Positions 16,178 through 22,400 of a stretch of 45,880 bases of DNA are shown here, piece after piece; position 1 is the first letter of the stretch, and every line of letters starts with the position of its first letter. The translations under genes and the position numbers were made by a program. The stretch lies in the NCBI RefSeq assembly GCF_003075415.1, contig NZ_QDAH01000047.1, positions 1 through 45,880 of the forward strand. The letters are read 5' to 3'. Source of the DNA: Microvirga sp. KLBC 81. GTDB taxonomy: Bacteria > Pseudomonadota > Alphaproteobacteria > Rhizobiales > Beijerinckiaceae. The notes under the pieces were generated by a model. It worked only from the letters and a program-made list of their open reading frames with translations, was not told the DNA's origin and searched no databases.

Positions 16178-17038
16178 ATGAGCTCCGAACAGAAGCAGAC
16201 GCTTCCTCCGCAGGTGCAGGATCAGCAACCCGGTCACGAGACCGAGATGAACCCAAGGCCCGATTACGAACCGCGCTATCCGGGCAGCAATCGCCTTCAG
16301 GGCAAGACGGCTCTCATCACCGGCGGCGACAGCGGCATCGGGCGCGCGGTGGCCGTTCTCTTCGCGCGGGAAGGCGCGGATGTCGCCATTCTTTATCTCA
16401 ACGAAACCGAGGATGCGCAGGAGACCAAGCGTCTGGTAGAGAGGGAAGGGCGCACGTGCCTGACCATCGCGGGCGATGTCGGCGATCCTGCTTTCTGCCG
16501 TTCCGCCGTGGATCAGGTGATCCAGCGCTTCAGCAGGCTCGACATCCTCATCAACAACGCGGCGGAGCAGCATCCGAAGGGCGAGATTGCCGAGATCACG
16601 CCGGAGCAGATCGACCGCACCTTCCGGACCAACATCTTCGGCTATTTCTACATGGTGCAGGCGGCGATGCCGCATCTGAAGAAGGGTGCCACCATCATCA
16701 ACACCACCTCGGTCACGGCCTATCGCGGCAGCTCGGAGCTGCTGGATTACAGCGCGACCAAGGGAGCCATCGTCGCCTTCACCCGCTCGCTGGCGCAGAA
16801 GCTCGCGGAGCAGGGAATACGCGTGAATGGCGTTGCGCCGGGTCCGATCTGGACGCCGCTGATCCCGGCGACATTCTCGGCGGACAAGGTGAAGAGCTTC
16901 GGCGCAAATACACCGCTCAAGCGCCCCGGTCAGCCGAACGAGGTCGCGCCGTCCTTTCTGTTCCTTGCATGCGAGGACGCGTCCTACATCACCGGTTCGA
17001 TCCTGCATCCCAATGGCGGTGATCCAACGGAATCCTGA
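16178..17038 (+). CDS. Short-chain dehydrogenase/reductase, stress-associated YghA/YhxC-like
   Basis: 286 residues from ATG 16178; the frame is open upstream, but only this start follows the promoter at a normal distance and matches the family N-terminus. An extended leader (QDQQPGHETEMNPRPDYEPR) precedes the Rossmann fold. TGGDSGIGRAVAVLFAREGA binds the nucleotide, DILINNAAEQHPKG carries NNA, the catalytic Ser is in INTTSVTAYRG, YSATKGAIVAFTRSL is the Tyr-x-x-x-Lys site, and GPIWTPLIPATF follows. Relatives with this leader (YghA, YhxC, YhdF) are NAD(P)-dependent oxidoreductases often induced by general stress. The EcfG promoter upstream places it in the GSR regulon. Confidence 0.9.
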   Translation: MSSEQKQTLPPQVQDQQPGHETEMNPRPDYEPRYPGSNRLQGKTALITGGDSGIGRAVAVLFAREGADVAILYLNETEDAQETKRLVEREGRTCLTIAGDVGDPAFCRSAVDQVIQRFSRLDILINNAAEQHPKGEIAEITPEQIDRTFRTNIFGYFYMVQAAMPHLKKGATIINTTSVTAYRGSSELLDYSATKGAIVAFTRSLAQKLAEQGIRVNGVAPGPIWTPLIPATFSADKVKSFGANTPLKRPGQPNEVAPSFLFLACEDASYITGSILHPNGGDPTES

Positions 17039-17045
17039 CAACGGA

Positions 17046-17070
17046 AAAGGCGGCTCATCGAGCCGCCTTT
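17046..17070. terminator. Bidirectional terminator between SDR and small membrane protein genes
   Basis: An 11-bp stem (17046-17056 with 17060-17070, AAAGGCGGCTC / GAGCCGCCTTT) with a 3-base loop and flanking A and T tracts lies between two convergent genes. Confidence 0.8.
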
Positions 17071-17091
17071 CCTACGTGATATCAGGAGTGA

Positions 17092-17295
17092 TCAGCGACG
17101 GCGACGCACGCGCACCGGGACCGGAGCGGGAGCCTGCACCGTGAGTGCAAAGAACAGCAGCACGGCGGAAAGCGAAGCGCCGATCAGAAACACGACTTCC
17201 GCAATTTCAGCCTGGGACGCCATGCCCGTGACGCCTGCGAGCATAGTAAGAATAGTAAAAAGGCAAAACGCACGAAGGGCAACGGAACGGGTCAT
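17092..17295 (-). CDS. Small two-helix membrane protein, EcfG-controlled
   Basis: 67 residues from ATG 17295, with GGGAG at a good distance upstream. Two hydrophobic segments (ALRAFCLFTILTMLAGVTGM and EVVFLIGASLSAVLLFFALT) are followed by a short Pro-rich and then Arg-rich tail (VRVRRRR), which should face the cytoplasm. No family is recognised; its size resembles DUF1328-type stress membrane peptides, and such a gene lies divergently next door. The exact EcfG promoter at 17322-17346 supports that this is a real, stress-induced gene. Confidence 0.75.
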   Translation of the reverse strand: MTRSVALRAFCLFTILTMLAGVTGMASQAEIAEVVFLIGASLSAVLLFFALTVQAPAPVPVRVRRRR

Positions 17296-17321
17296 CGATA
17301 TTTCTCCCAAGTGTTTTGAAA

Positions 17322-17346
17322 AACGTCAGTGGGAGAGCTGGGTTCC
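17322..17346 (-). promoter_or_regulatory. EcfG promoter of the small membrane protein gene
   Basis: On the minus strand, GGAAC (17346-17342), 16 bp, then CGTT (17325-17322), 26 bases before ATG 17295. Confidence 0.78.
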
Positions 17347-17416
17347 ATTCTGGTAAGACACCCGATAATTACTTACGCCAGAGCTTCCGGAATCTCCACG
17401 CTCAAGTTTTTTGGGC

Positions 17417-17442
17417 GGAACCTCACAGTCGCGCTTGGCGTT
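17417..17442 (+). promoter_or_regulatory. EcfG promoter of the DUF1328 gene
   Basis: GGAAC (17417-17421), a 17-bp spacer and CGTT (17439-17442), 50 bases before ATG 17493. Confidence 0.78.
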
Positions 17443-17492
17443 GATTGAACGTCATCGGCTGCAAGCTGATTTTATATTTGCGAGGTAACACC

Positions 17493-17666
17493 ATGCTCGG
17501 TTGGGCTGTCACTTTTCTCATCATCGCGCTGGTCGCGGCTCTGTTCGGTTTTGGCGGTATCGCTGGTACCGCTGTCGAGATTGCGAAGCTGATCTTCTTC
17601 GTCGCGATCGTGCTCTTCGCCATTTCGGCCGTGATCGGCCTTCTGCGCGGACGAAGCCCCATGTAA
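17493..17666 (+). CDS. DUF1328 (YtjA-type) small membrane protein
   Basis: 57 residues from ATG 17493, preceded by CGAGG. MLGWAVTFLIIALVAALFGF, GGIAGTAVEIAKLIFFVAI and VLFAISAVIGLLRGR are the diagnostic pattern of the DUF1328 family: two membrane helices around a GGIAGTA turn. Family members are common, often in several copies, and stress-induced; their molecular role is not known. The EcfG promoter upstream and the terminator right after make it a single-gene GSR unit. Confidence 0.9.
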   Translation: MLGWAVTFLIIALVAALFGFGGIAGTAVEIAKLIFFVAIVLFAISAVIGLLRGRSPM

Positions 17667-17691
17667 TGGGCACGTCCCTTAAATTCGAAAG

Positions 17692-17714
17692 CGCCGCCTT
17701 CAGGCGGCGTTTTT
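17692..17714 (+). terminator. Terminator after the DUF1328 gene
   Basis: A 7-bp stem (17692-17698 CGCCGCC with 17703-17709 GGCGGCG), loop TTCA, then TTTTT. It stands between convergent genes and may serve ecfG weakly from the other side. Confidence 0.8.
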
Positions 17715-17722
17715 CTTGGAGA

Positions 17723-18262
17723 TCAGCCCTGAAGGGCCGCGCGGGTCATGCTATCGGGACCTAGATCATCCACATCGTCCACATTCAGAAGCGCGGCCAG
17801 GCGGATGCGGGCGCGGTTTACGCGGCTCTTGATAGTGCCGACCGCACAGTCGCAGATGCTGGCGGCTTCCTCGTAGGAAAAGCCGGACGCGCCGACCAGA
17901 AGCAGGGCCTCGCGCTGCTCGGACGGAAGTTGGAAAAGGGCGGTGCGAAAATCCTCGAAATCGAGGTGCGGTCCCTGCTCGGGCTGAACCTTCAAGCGTC
18001 CGGCATAGGAGCCGTCCGGATCTTCGACCTCGCGCCGGCGCTTGCGGTATTCGGAATGGAAAAGATTGCGCAGGATCGTAAAAAGCCAGGCATCCAGATT
18101 GGTGCCGCGCTCGAAACGGTGAAGGTTGGAGAGAGCCCGGAGGAGAGTATCCTGGACAAGGTCGTCTGCCTTGTCGACCTGACCTGATAGCGAGATGGCA
18201 AAGGCGCGTAGACTGGGTACGGCAGCAAGCAGAGCCTCTCGCAGGTCAGGCTCAGGGGTCAT
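17723..18262 (-). CDS. ecfG: General stress response ECF sigma factor EcfG
   Basis: 179 residues from ATG 18262. Region 2 includes DLVQDTLLRALSNLHRFERG and TNLDAWLFTILRNLFHSEYR; region 4 is LPSEQREALLLVGASGFSYE followed by EAASICDCAVGTIKSRVNRA. This is the ECF15 (EcfG) pattern. The protein directs RNA polymerase to GGAAC-N16/17-CGTT promoters, several of which are in this window. NepR, encoded immediately upstream with a 4-bp ATGA overlap, holds it inactive until phosphorylated PhyR captures NepR. The nepR-ecfG unit itself starts from such a promoter, giving positive feedback. Confidence 0.96.
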   Translation of the reverse strand: MTPEPDLREALLAAVPSLRAFAISLSGQVDKADDLVQDTLLRALSNLHRFERGTNLDAWLFTILRNLFHSEYRKRRREVEDPDGSYAGRLKVQPEQGPHLDFEDFRTALFQLPSEQREALLLVGASGFSYEEAASICDCAVGTIKSRVNRARIRLAALLNVDDVDDLGPDSMTRAALQG

Positions 18263-18474
18263 TGCGACCCCTCCTTCTTTCGATCGAGCTGATCCAGTAA
18301 TTCCCTGAAGCGGTCAGGAACGGGTTGTTGCATTAATTCGTCGTACATGGCGCGTAGCTGGTCGCCGATGCGCTTCTGGCTGCCACTGTCGAGTTTTGCC
18401 TTGGTCCCAAGCTTGTCATCCGGTGATGTTCTCGGGAGCGCCCGAGCCAGCTTGTTCCCCTTGTCACCTGTCAT
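18259..18474 (-). CDS. nepR: Anti-sigma factor NepR
   Basis: 71 residues from ATG 18474. The core QKRIGDQLRAMYDELMQQPV, then PDRFRELLDQLDRKK, carries the two helices that bind EcfG or, in competition, the sigma-like domain of PhyR. The N-terminus (MTGDKGNKLARALPRTSPDD) is charged and probably disordered, as is usual for NepR. It overlaps ecfG by 4 bp and lies divergent from phyR, the classical alphaproteobacterial arrangement. An EcfG promoter at 18553-18577 drives the pair. Confidence 0.95.
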   Translation of the reverse strand: MTGDKGNKLARALPRTSPDDKLGTKAKLDSGSQKRIGDQLRAMYDELMQQPVPDRFRELLDQLDRKKEGSQ

Positions 18475-18552
18475 CTGATTCCCCTTGCTACCCCGTATAT
18501 TATTAAGGGATAGCCAACCTTGGCAGTAGCTCTATACTCATTTTCGAGCAAT

Positions 18553-18577
18553 AACGCTTGTTCTTAGTTACAGTTCC
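18553..18577 (-). promoter_or_regulatory. EcfG promoter of nepR-ecfG
   Basis: Minus strand GGAAC (18577-18573), 16 bp, CGTT (18556-18553), 78 bases before ATG 18474. Its -35 box is only 5 bp from the divergent -35 box of phyR. Confidence 0.85.
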
Positions 18578-18582
18578 AGAAT

Positions 18583-18607
18583 GGAACTTTTGCAGCTTTG
18601 CAGCGTT
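18583..18607 (+). promoter_or_regulatory. EcfG promoter of phyR
   Basis: GGAAC (18583-18587), a 16-bp spacer and CGTT (18604-18607), 48 bases before ATG 18656. Together with the nepR -35 box it forms the inverted repeat GTTCCAGAATGGAAC. Confidence 0.85.
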
Positions 18608-18655
18608 GAATGGACCATCGGTACAACGAGTCATAAGCACAATAAGGGGAAGCGA

Positions 18656-19462
18656 ATGTCGACAGCTCAGCTTGTCGTCCAGCACTTACCGTATCTTCGC
18701 CGCTACGCACGCGCTCTCACAGGTAGCCAGATGGCTGGTGATGCCTATGTGGCCGCGACCCTTGAAACCCTGGTGAGCGAGCCTGAGACCATCGGCCCCT
18801 CGGGTAACGTCAAGGTCGAACTCTTCCAGGTCTTCACGCGCATCTGGAATTCGCTTTCCGTGAATGGACGCAGCGAGCAGATCCAGCGTGATCTTCCGGC
18901 GGAAGTTCGCCTGGGCCAGATCACCCCGCTTCCCCGTCAGGCTTTCCTTCTTTCCTGCCTCGAAGGCTTCGGAGAGGAGGAGGTGGGCCAGATCCTCGAC
19001 GTCGACACCAAGACGGTGCGCGAACTCGTCGACGAGGCAGGCCGTGAGCTCGCCGCCGACATGGCCACTGATATTCTGATCATCGAGGACGAGCCGCTGA
19101 TCGCCATGGATCTCGAGGCGCTGGTGGAAGGCCTTGGCCATAACGTGACGGGCGTTGCCCGGACGCGAACCGAGGCCGTGAAGCTCGCCTCCACCAAGCA
19201 ACCGGGCCTGATCCTCGCCGATATCCAGCTTGCCGACGGCAGCTCGGGTCTCGACGCGGTCAACGACCTCCTGAAGTCCTTCGAGGTGCCGGTGATCTTC
19301 ATCACCGCCTATCCCGAGCGCTTCCTGACCGGTGAGCGGCCCGAGCCGGCCTTCCTTATCGCCAAGCCGTTCCAGCCGGCTAATGTCTCTGCTGTCATCA
19401 GCCAAGCCCTGTTCTTCCAGCAGAGTGCCAAGCGCCGTGAGCCTCGCGCCGCAACGGCCTGA
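18656..19462 (+). CDS. phyR: General stress response regulator PhyR (sigma-like domain plus receiver)
   Basis: 268 residues from ATG 18656, with AAGGGGAAG upstream. Residues 1-135 are an EcfG-like sigma mimic (QHLPYLRRYARALTGSQMAG; PLPRQAFLLSCLEGFGEEEV; QILDVDTKTVRELVDEAGR). Residues 139-255 form a receiver: DILIIEDEPLIAMDLEALVE with acidic residues, phosphoacceptor Asp189 in LILADIQLADGSSG, Thr in VIFITAYPER, and Lys in FLIAKPFQPANV. When phosphorylated, the sigma-like domain binds NepR and frees EcfG. No PhyK-type sensor kinase is encoded in this window. A strong terminator follows 28 bases after the stop. Confidence 0.96.
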   Translation: MSTAQLVVQHLPYLRRYARALTGSQMAGDAYVAATLETLVSEPETIGPSGNVKVELFQVFTRIWNSLSVNGRSEQIQRDLPAEVRLGQITPLPRQAFLLSCLEGFGEEEVGQILDVDTKTVRELVDEAGRELAADMATDILIIEDEPLIAMDLEALVEGLGHNVTGVARTRTEAVKLASTKQPGLILADIQLADGSSGLDAVNDLLKSFEVPVIFITAYPERFLTGERPEPAFLIAKPFQPANVSAVISQALFFQQSAKRREPRAATA

Positions 19463-19490
19463 TCATTCGAGCAATTATGGCCAAGTAATC

Positions 19491-19516
19491 GCCCGGCTTT
19501 TCAGCCGGGCTTTTCT
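19491..19516 (+). terminator. Terminator of phyR
   Basis: An 8-bp stem (19491-19498 GCCCGGCT with 19503-19510 AGCCGGGC), loop TTTC, followed by TTTTCTTTT. Confidence 0.88.
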
Positions 19517-19537
19517 TTTGCCAAGGCGTAATCGGCA

Positions 19538-19621
19538 CAAAAAAAGACGGGCTCTCAAAGCCCGTCTAAAGGTGCCGGCCAATGCACAAGGGGAATGCGG
19601 GGAGGACCAGGAGGCCGGTAC
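19538..19621 (-). ncRNA. Predicted EcfG-dependent small RNA, copy 1 (C-rich loop)
   Basis: A minus-strand unit of about 84 nt lies between phyR and the next plus-strand gene. It follows an exact EcfG promoter (19628-19653). The expected start is near 19621. A stem of 9-10 bp joins 19613-19622 with 19571-19580 (GTACCGGCC / GGCCGGCAC). The 32-nt loop holds UCCUGGUCCUCCCC, a sequence complementary to Shine-Dalgarno sites. A terminator follows: stem AGACGGGCT / AGCCCGTCT (19567-19559 with 19553-19545), then seven T in the RNA sense. No plus-strand function would explain an A-tract followed by this hairpin. GsrN of Caulobacter is an established example of a GSR-controlled sRNA with a C-rich loop; homology to it is not claimed. 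Confidence 0.75.
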
Positions 19622-19627
19622 TTTTAG

Positions 19628-19653
19628 AACGCTGCTTGGAAAATAAAGGTTCC
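19628..19653 (-). promoter_or_regulatory. EcfG promoter of predicted sRNA copy 1
   Basis: Minus strand GGAAC (19653-19649), 17 bp, CGTT (19631-19628). The start site would fall at about 19620-19622, right at the base of the sRNA stem. No protein start lies downstream on this strand. Confidence 0.75.
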
Positions 19654-19690
19654 CACCTTTTTTCTTGGATTATCCTCAGGTGGAGGTCCA

Positions 19691-19715
19691 GGAACATCAA
19701 ACATAAGGCCGCGTT
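19691..19715 (+). promoter_or_regulatory. EcfG promoter of the secreted unknown protein gene
   Basis: GGAAC (19691-19695), a 16-bp spacer and CGTT (19712-19715), 40 bases before ATG 19756, divergent from the sRNA promoter. Confidence 0.78.
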
Positions 19716-19755
19716 GTTTTCTCGAATGGTTGAGCTGAGAAAGCAGGGGACAGAA

Positions 19756-20283
19756 ATGCTCCGCACATCCACGATAATGTGCACTCTCACTGGGGCCGCC
19801 CTGCTGGCTGCCGGCATCGCCTTTGCCGATGCCGGCATCGCGCCCCTGGCGCAGTCGCAGGAGTTTCTCAAGACAGCTCTCCTCGATCATCCGGTGGCGG
19901 CAAAGGGTGACCGGCTGATGCCTGCCCGAGCTGCGGAGAAGGCAGTGAGCATCTCCATCGTCGAGATCGTCGGGCTCACCCATGCCACCATCATTCTGCG
20001 TGGCAGCAACGGCGAGGTTCTGTACAGGTCCGATCCGCGCTCCGGCATCACGACGATGGCGAAGAACACCGACCTTCCCATCCTGACGATGAAGGAGGAT
20101 CTGCAAAGGCCTGCCGTGCAGCATCCGCCTGCAACTCAGCGTGAGGGCAGCGATGAAGGGGCTCGCAAGCCCAAGCGCCAGACCCCCGTCGGATGCATGG
20201 GGGATGTGAGCCCTCTGGCAAGCGCAAGCGCGAACAGAATGCCGAGCCTGTGCCTTGCTTCTCTGGAGCGGCCTTTATTCTGA
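19756..20283 (+). CDS. Exported protein of unknown function, EcfG-controlled
   Basis: 175 residues from ATG 19756, with AGGGGAC upstream. An N-terminal signal peptide is clear (MLRTSTIMCTLTGAALLAAG, IAFADAG; cleavage probably after AFA or ADA). The middle contains VSISIVEIVGLTHATIILRG and NGEVLYRSDPRSGIT, a short beta-rich segment. The last 50 residues are polar and Pro-rich (RPAVQHPPATQREGSDE). No family is recognised. The EcfG promoter makes it a stress-induced envelope protein by inference. The final 25 residues look poorly constrained, so the natural stop may have shifted. Confidence 0.7.
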   Translation: MLRTSTIMCTLTGAALLAAGIAFADAGIAPLAQSQEFLKTALLDHPVAAKGDRLMPARAAEKAVSISIVEIVGLTHATIILRGSNGEVLYRSDPRSGITTMAKNTDLPILTMKEDLQRPAVQHPPATQREGSDEGARKPKRQTPVGCMGDVSPLASASANRMPSLCLASLERPLF

Positions 20284-20411
20284 GATAGTCGAGGGGGTGT
20301 GTTTTCTCGCGGGATTCAGAAGCTGTTTAGATGAAGATGCCATCTGAACAAGTATTCATCTTGTTTTTTTAGAAGATTTTTAATAGCAAAGATTTGAATA
20401 CAGGGAAATTT

Positions 20412-20437
20412 GGAACGTATGCATAGGGCGCAGCGTT
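20412..20437 (+). promoter_or_regulatory. EcfG promoter of the PRC-barrel gene
   Basis: GGAAC (20412-20416), a 17-bp spacer and CGTT (20434-20437), 58 bases before ATG 20496. Confidence 0.8.
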
Positions 20438-20495
20438 TCTCCCTCGCGCACTTTGGCGCATATCGCGATTCAATGGACATCAGGAGAAAAATCCA

Positions 20496-21191
20496 ATGCT
20501 GAAGAAGCATATGGCAGCTTGCCTTGTCGTGACGGCTTTCGCGGCTGCGCCCGCCTTCGCTCAGACCTCGCCGGCGCCTTCCGCTCCGACCGATCGCCCG
20601 ACTGCAACGGGCTCCGGCTCAACGACTTCGGGTTCCCCGGCCATGCAGCCCGGCGCACCCGGCTCCTCGTCCATGGGCTCCTCCTCCACGGGCTCGTCGG
20701 CGATGAACCAGAGCGGCGGCATGCAGGGTCAGTTCATGACCCAGATGCAGCAGGGCCAGATGATGGCCTCCGATCTCATCGGCACCCGGGTCGTAAGCGC
20801 CAATAACGAGTCCATCGGCGACATCAACGACGTGATCGTGGATCGTAACGGTCAGGTCATGGCTGCGGTGGTCGGCGTCGGCGGCTTCCTGGGCATCGGT
20901 GAAAAGGATGTGGCCGTTCCGTTCAAGTCCCTGGAATTCGCCACCAGCCAGCAGGCGAATGCCATGGACAACAATGCCGGCGGCAGCAACGTGACGACGA
21001 CCGGCTCGACCGCCACGGGCACCACATCGGGACAGGGCTCGGCCGGCAGCTCCACCAGCACGGCCTCGTCGAGCGAGCCGGAGCGCGTGATTCTTCGCAT
21101 GACGAAGGCCGAACTTCAGGCGGCTCCGGCCTTCAGGCCGGATGGCGATAACAACGCGACCGGCAACACGACGACGGCGCCGAAGCAGTAA
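20496..21191 (+). CDS. Exported PRC-barrel domain protein, EcfG-controlled
   Basis: 231 residues from ATG 20496, preceded by CAGGAG. Signal peptide: MLKKHMAACLVVTAFAAAPA then FAQ. A long Ser/Gly/Thr-rich segment follows (residues 25-85), then a PRC-barrel core at about 88-150: ASDLIGTRVVSANNESIGDI, NDVIVDRNGQVMAAVVGVGG, FLGIGEKDVAVPF. A second low-complexity Ser/Thr/Gly stretch and a terminal VILRMTKAELQAAPAF complete it. Proteins of this type are abundant in Methylobacteriaceae and Rhizobiales and are often stress- or desiccation-linked; binding partners are unknown. An EcfG promoter lies upstream and a strong terminator downstream. Confidence 0.88.
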   Translation: MLKKHMAACLVVTAFAAAPAFAQTSPAPSAPTDRPTATGSGSTTSGSPAMQPGAPGSSSMGSSSTGSSAMNQSGGMQGQFMTQMQQGQMMASDLIGTRVVSANNESIGDINDVIVDRNGQVMAAVVGVGGFLGIGEKDVAVPFKSLEFATSQQANAMDNNAGGSNVTTTGSTATGTTSGQGSAGSSTSTASSSEPERVILRMTKAELQAAPAFRPDGDNNATGNTTTAPKQ

Positions 21192-21215
21192 TCGTCATAG
21201 CATCTGCCGATCCGC

Positions 21216-21248
21216 GGCGCCTCGGTCCTCCGAGGCGCCTTTTCTTTT
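21216..21248 (+). terminator. Terminator of the PRC-barrel gene
   Basis: A 10-bp stem (21216-21225 GGCGCCTCGG with 21230-21239), loop TCCT, followed by TTTTCTTTT, 24 bases after the stop. Confidence 0.9.
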
Positions 21249-21264
21249 GGGCTCGAGATCCAGG

Positions 21265-21338
21265 CAAAACAAAAGGCGCAGCCAAGAAAGGCTGCGCCTT
21301 GAAAGGTGCCGGCCCGAGGGGGCATTCGAACCGGTTGC
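21265..21338 (-). ncRNA. Predicted EcfG-dependent small RNA, copy 2 (C-rich loop)
   Basis: About 74 nt on the minus strand, downstream of an exact EcfG promoter (21345-21370). A 9-bp hairpin pairs 21334-21326 with 21317-21309 (CCGGTTCGA / TCGGGCCGG, two G-U pairs) and exposes the loop AUGCCCCC. It continues with CACCUUU and ends in a terminator (stem AAGGCGCAGCC / GGCTGCGCCTT, 21300-21290 with 21283-21273) and TTTTGTTTT. The 13 bases GGCCGGCACCTTT just before the terminator (21314-21302) are identical to the same place in copy 1 (19580-19568). Architecture, promoter and shared segment argue for a paralogous pair. Confidence 0.73.
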
Positions 21339-21344
21339 TGACAC

Positions 21345-21370
21345 AACGCCTAAAAAGAGGAGGGGGTTCC
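21345..21370 (-). promoter_or_regulatory. EcfG promoter of predicted sRNA copy 2
   Basis: Minus strand GGAAC (21370-21366), 17 bp, CGTT (21348-21345). No protein start follows on this strand; the hairpins of the predicted sRNA do. Confidence 0.75.
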
Positions 21371-21443
21371 AAACTTTTCTCAAAAGAATCCGGGGCGCAG
21401 ATTCCGGGCCGAGAACAAGAGGGATGAACTTGCTGCCGCATAA

Positions 21444-21468
21444 GGAACCGGGCCGTTTCGGGCACGTT
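21444..21468 (+). promoter_or_regulatory. EcfG promoter of the 78-residue unknown gene
   Basis: GGAAC (21444-21448), a 16-bp spacer and CGTT (21465-21468), 31 bases before ATG 21500 and divergent from the promoter of sRNA copy 2. Confidence 0.78.
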
Positions 21469-21499
21469 GCTGAAGCACAAGAAAGATGCGGAGATGACA

Positions 21500-21736
21500 A
21501 TGACTGCCACCAATGAACTGGATGCGGCTCTTTGCCAGGAGGAATTGCCCGACGAGTTCTCCCGGCTTGCCTCGAGCTCCTCGCCCCATGAGAAGCCGAA
21601 TGTGGCCGCCATGCTGAGCGGGATCGTGTCGGCCAGCCAGCAGGACGAGGTGACCTGTCCTCTCATGCTGAGGCGGCATCTGGTGGTGCAGGCCTGGTCC
21701 AGAGGCATGACCCCCGGCATTCAGCGCAATCTCTAG
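21500..21736 (+). CDS. Small protein of unknown function, EcfG-controlled
   Basis: 78 residues from ATG 21500, chosen because GCGGAG lies 6 bases upstream; ATG 21494 is the alternative. The sequence (ATNELDAALCQEELPDEFSRL ending in the helix of LMLRRHLVVQAWSRG) is acidic at the start and basic at the end, with no membrane segment or known domain. Its reality rests on the EcfG promoter at the right distance and a reasonable ribosome-binding site. It is followed closely by another unknown gene and may be cotranscribed with it. Confidence 0.65.
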   Translation: MTATNELDAALCQEELPDEFSRLASSSSPHEKPNVAAMLSGIVSASQQDEVTCPLMLRRHLVVQAWSRGMTPGIQRNL

Positions 21737-21768
21737 GGTTCGAAAAGCGTTCCAGGCTTATTTGTTTG

Positions 21769-22323
21769 ATGACCGAAGCATTCTTGAATTCGATTGGGCA
21801 CGATTCCGTTGCCGTTCTCTTCCATCCCAGCGCAGTGCCGGTGATGGATGTCTTTCGGTCGGTCGGCAGCCTGGATGAGCAGTACGATCTGACGCTCCTC
21901 GACGGTCCTGAGGAGATGTTGTCCGCTTATCTCCAGCCGGGCTCTGCCAAGGGCATCGTCTCGGATGCCTTGCTTCTCGCCTTCGCCCTGACCCGACAAC
22001 GGGGGAGTGCTTTCCATCATCGGCCGCTCAGATCGCGCCATGGGAGCATAGAGGAGTATTGCCTCATGGTCGTGATCGGGGCGGCGCGTCAGCCCGGTTC
22101 GGAGGTTGCTCGGGAGGCTGCCGCCATCGTTGGAGTGTCGCCGCTGCCGCTGGATCTCGTGTCCGCCCTCGGAGGGGAGCTCGCCCGGCAGATCGATCTT
22201 GGAGCCATTGTCTTTCCAGTCCCGAGCCTGCATGAGTTCAGGGCCGTGATTGGAATTGAAGATGCGCAGATTGAGGCGATCGTCGAGGCATTCGACAAGC
22301 CCGGACGGCATTTCAGCCTTTGA
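21769..22323 (+). CDS. Protein of unknown function
   Basis: 184 residues from ATG 21769 (TTG 21766 precedes it). No domain is recognised. Blocks such as DSVAVLFHPSAVPVMDVFRS, EQYDLTLLDGPEEMLSAYLQ and VSPLPLDLVSALGGELARQI look like a soluble alpha/beta protein. A minus-strand frame of similar length covers the same bases, but the plus frame has more protein-like composition and ends just before the terminator at 22354. The ribosome-binding site is weak, so it may rely on readthrough or coupling from the 78-residue gene 32 bp upstream. Confidence 0.55.
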   Translation: MTEAFLNSIGHDSVAVLFHPSAVPVMDVFRSVGSLDEQYDLTLLDGPEEMLSAYLQPGSAKGIVSDALLLAFALTRQRGSAFHHRPLRSRHGSIEEYCLMVVIGAARQPGSEVAREAAAIVGVSPLPLDLVSALGGELARQIDLGAIVFPVPSLHEFRAVIGIEDAQIEAIVEAFDKPGRHFSL

Positions 22324-22353
22324 CCATTTTGCCTTTCGTCTTTCATAAAAAGT

Positions 22354-22379
22354 AAAGGGGCCGTCGAGCGGCCCCTTTT
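22354..22379. terminator. Bidirectional terminator
   Basis: A 10-bp stem AAAGGGGCCG / CGGCCCCTTT (22354-22363 with 22369-22378), 5-base loop, with A and T tracts on both sides, sits between convergent genes. Confidence 0.85.
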
Positions 22380-22400
22380 GATGAACAAGGGTTACTATCG

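Noticed and set aside
21300..21345. TTCGAAT with flanking GC, resembling the T-loop of a tRNA or tmRNA end
   Set aside because: The flanking bases do not pair as a T-stem, no acceptor or anticodon arm is found, and the segment is better explained as the hairpin of the predicted EcfG-driven sRNA.
21733..22311. 192-codon open frame on the minus strand
   Set aside because: Competes with the plus-strand frame 21769-22323; it has more His/Arg-rich composition and reads past the natural terminator arrangement, so the plus frame was preferred, with low confidence.
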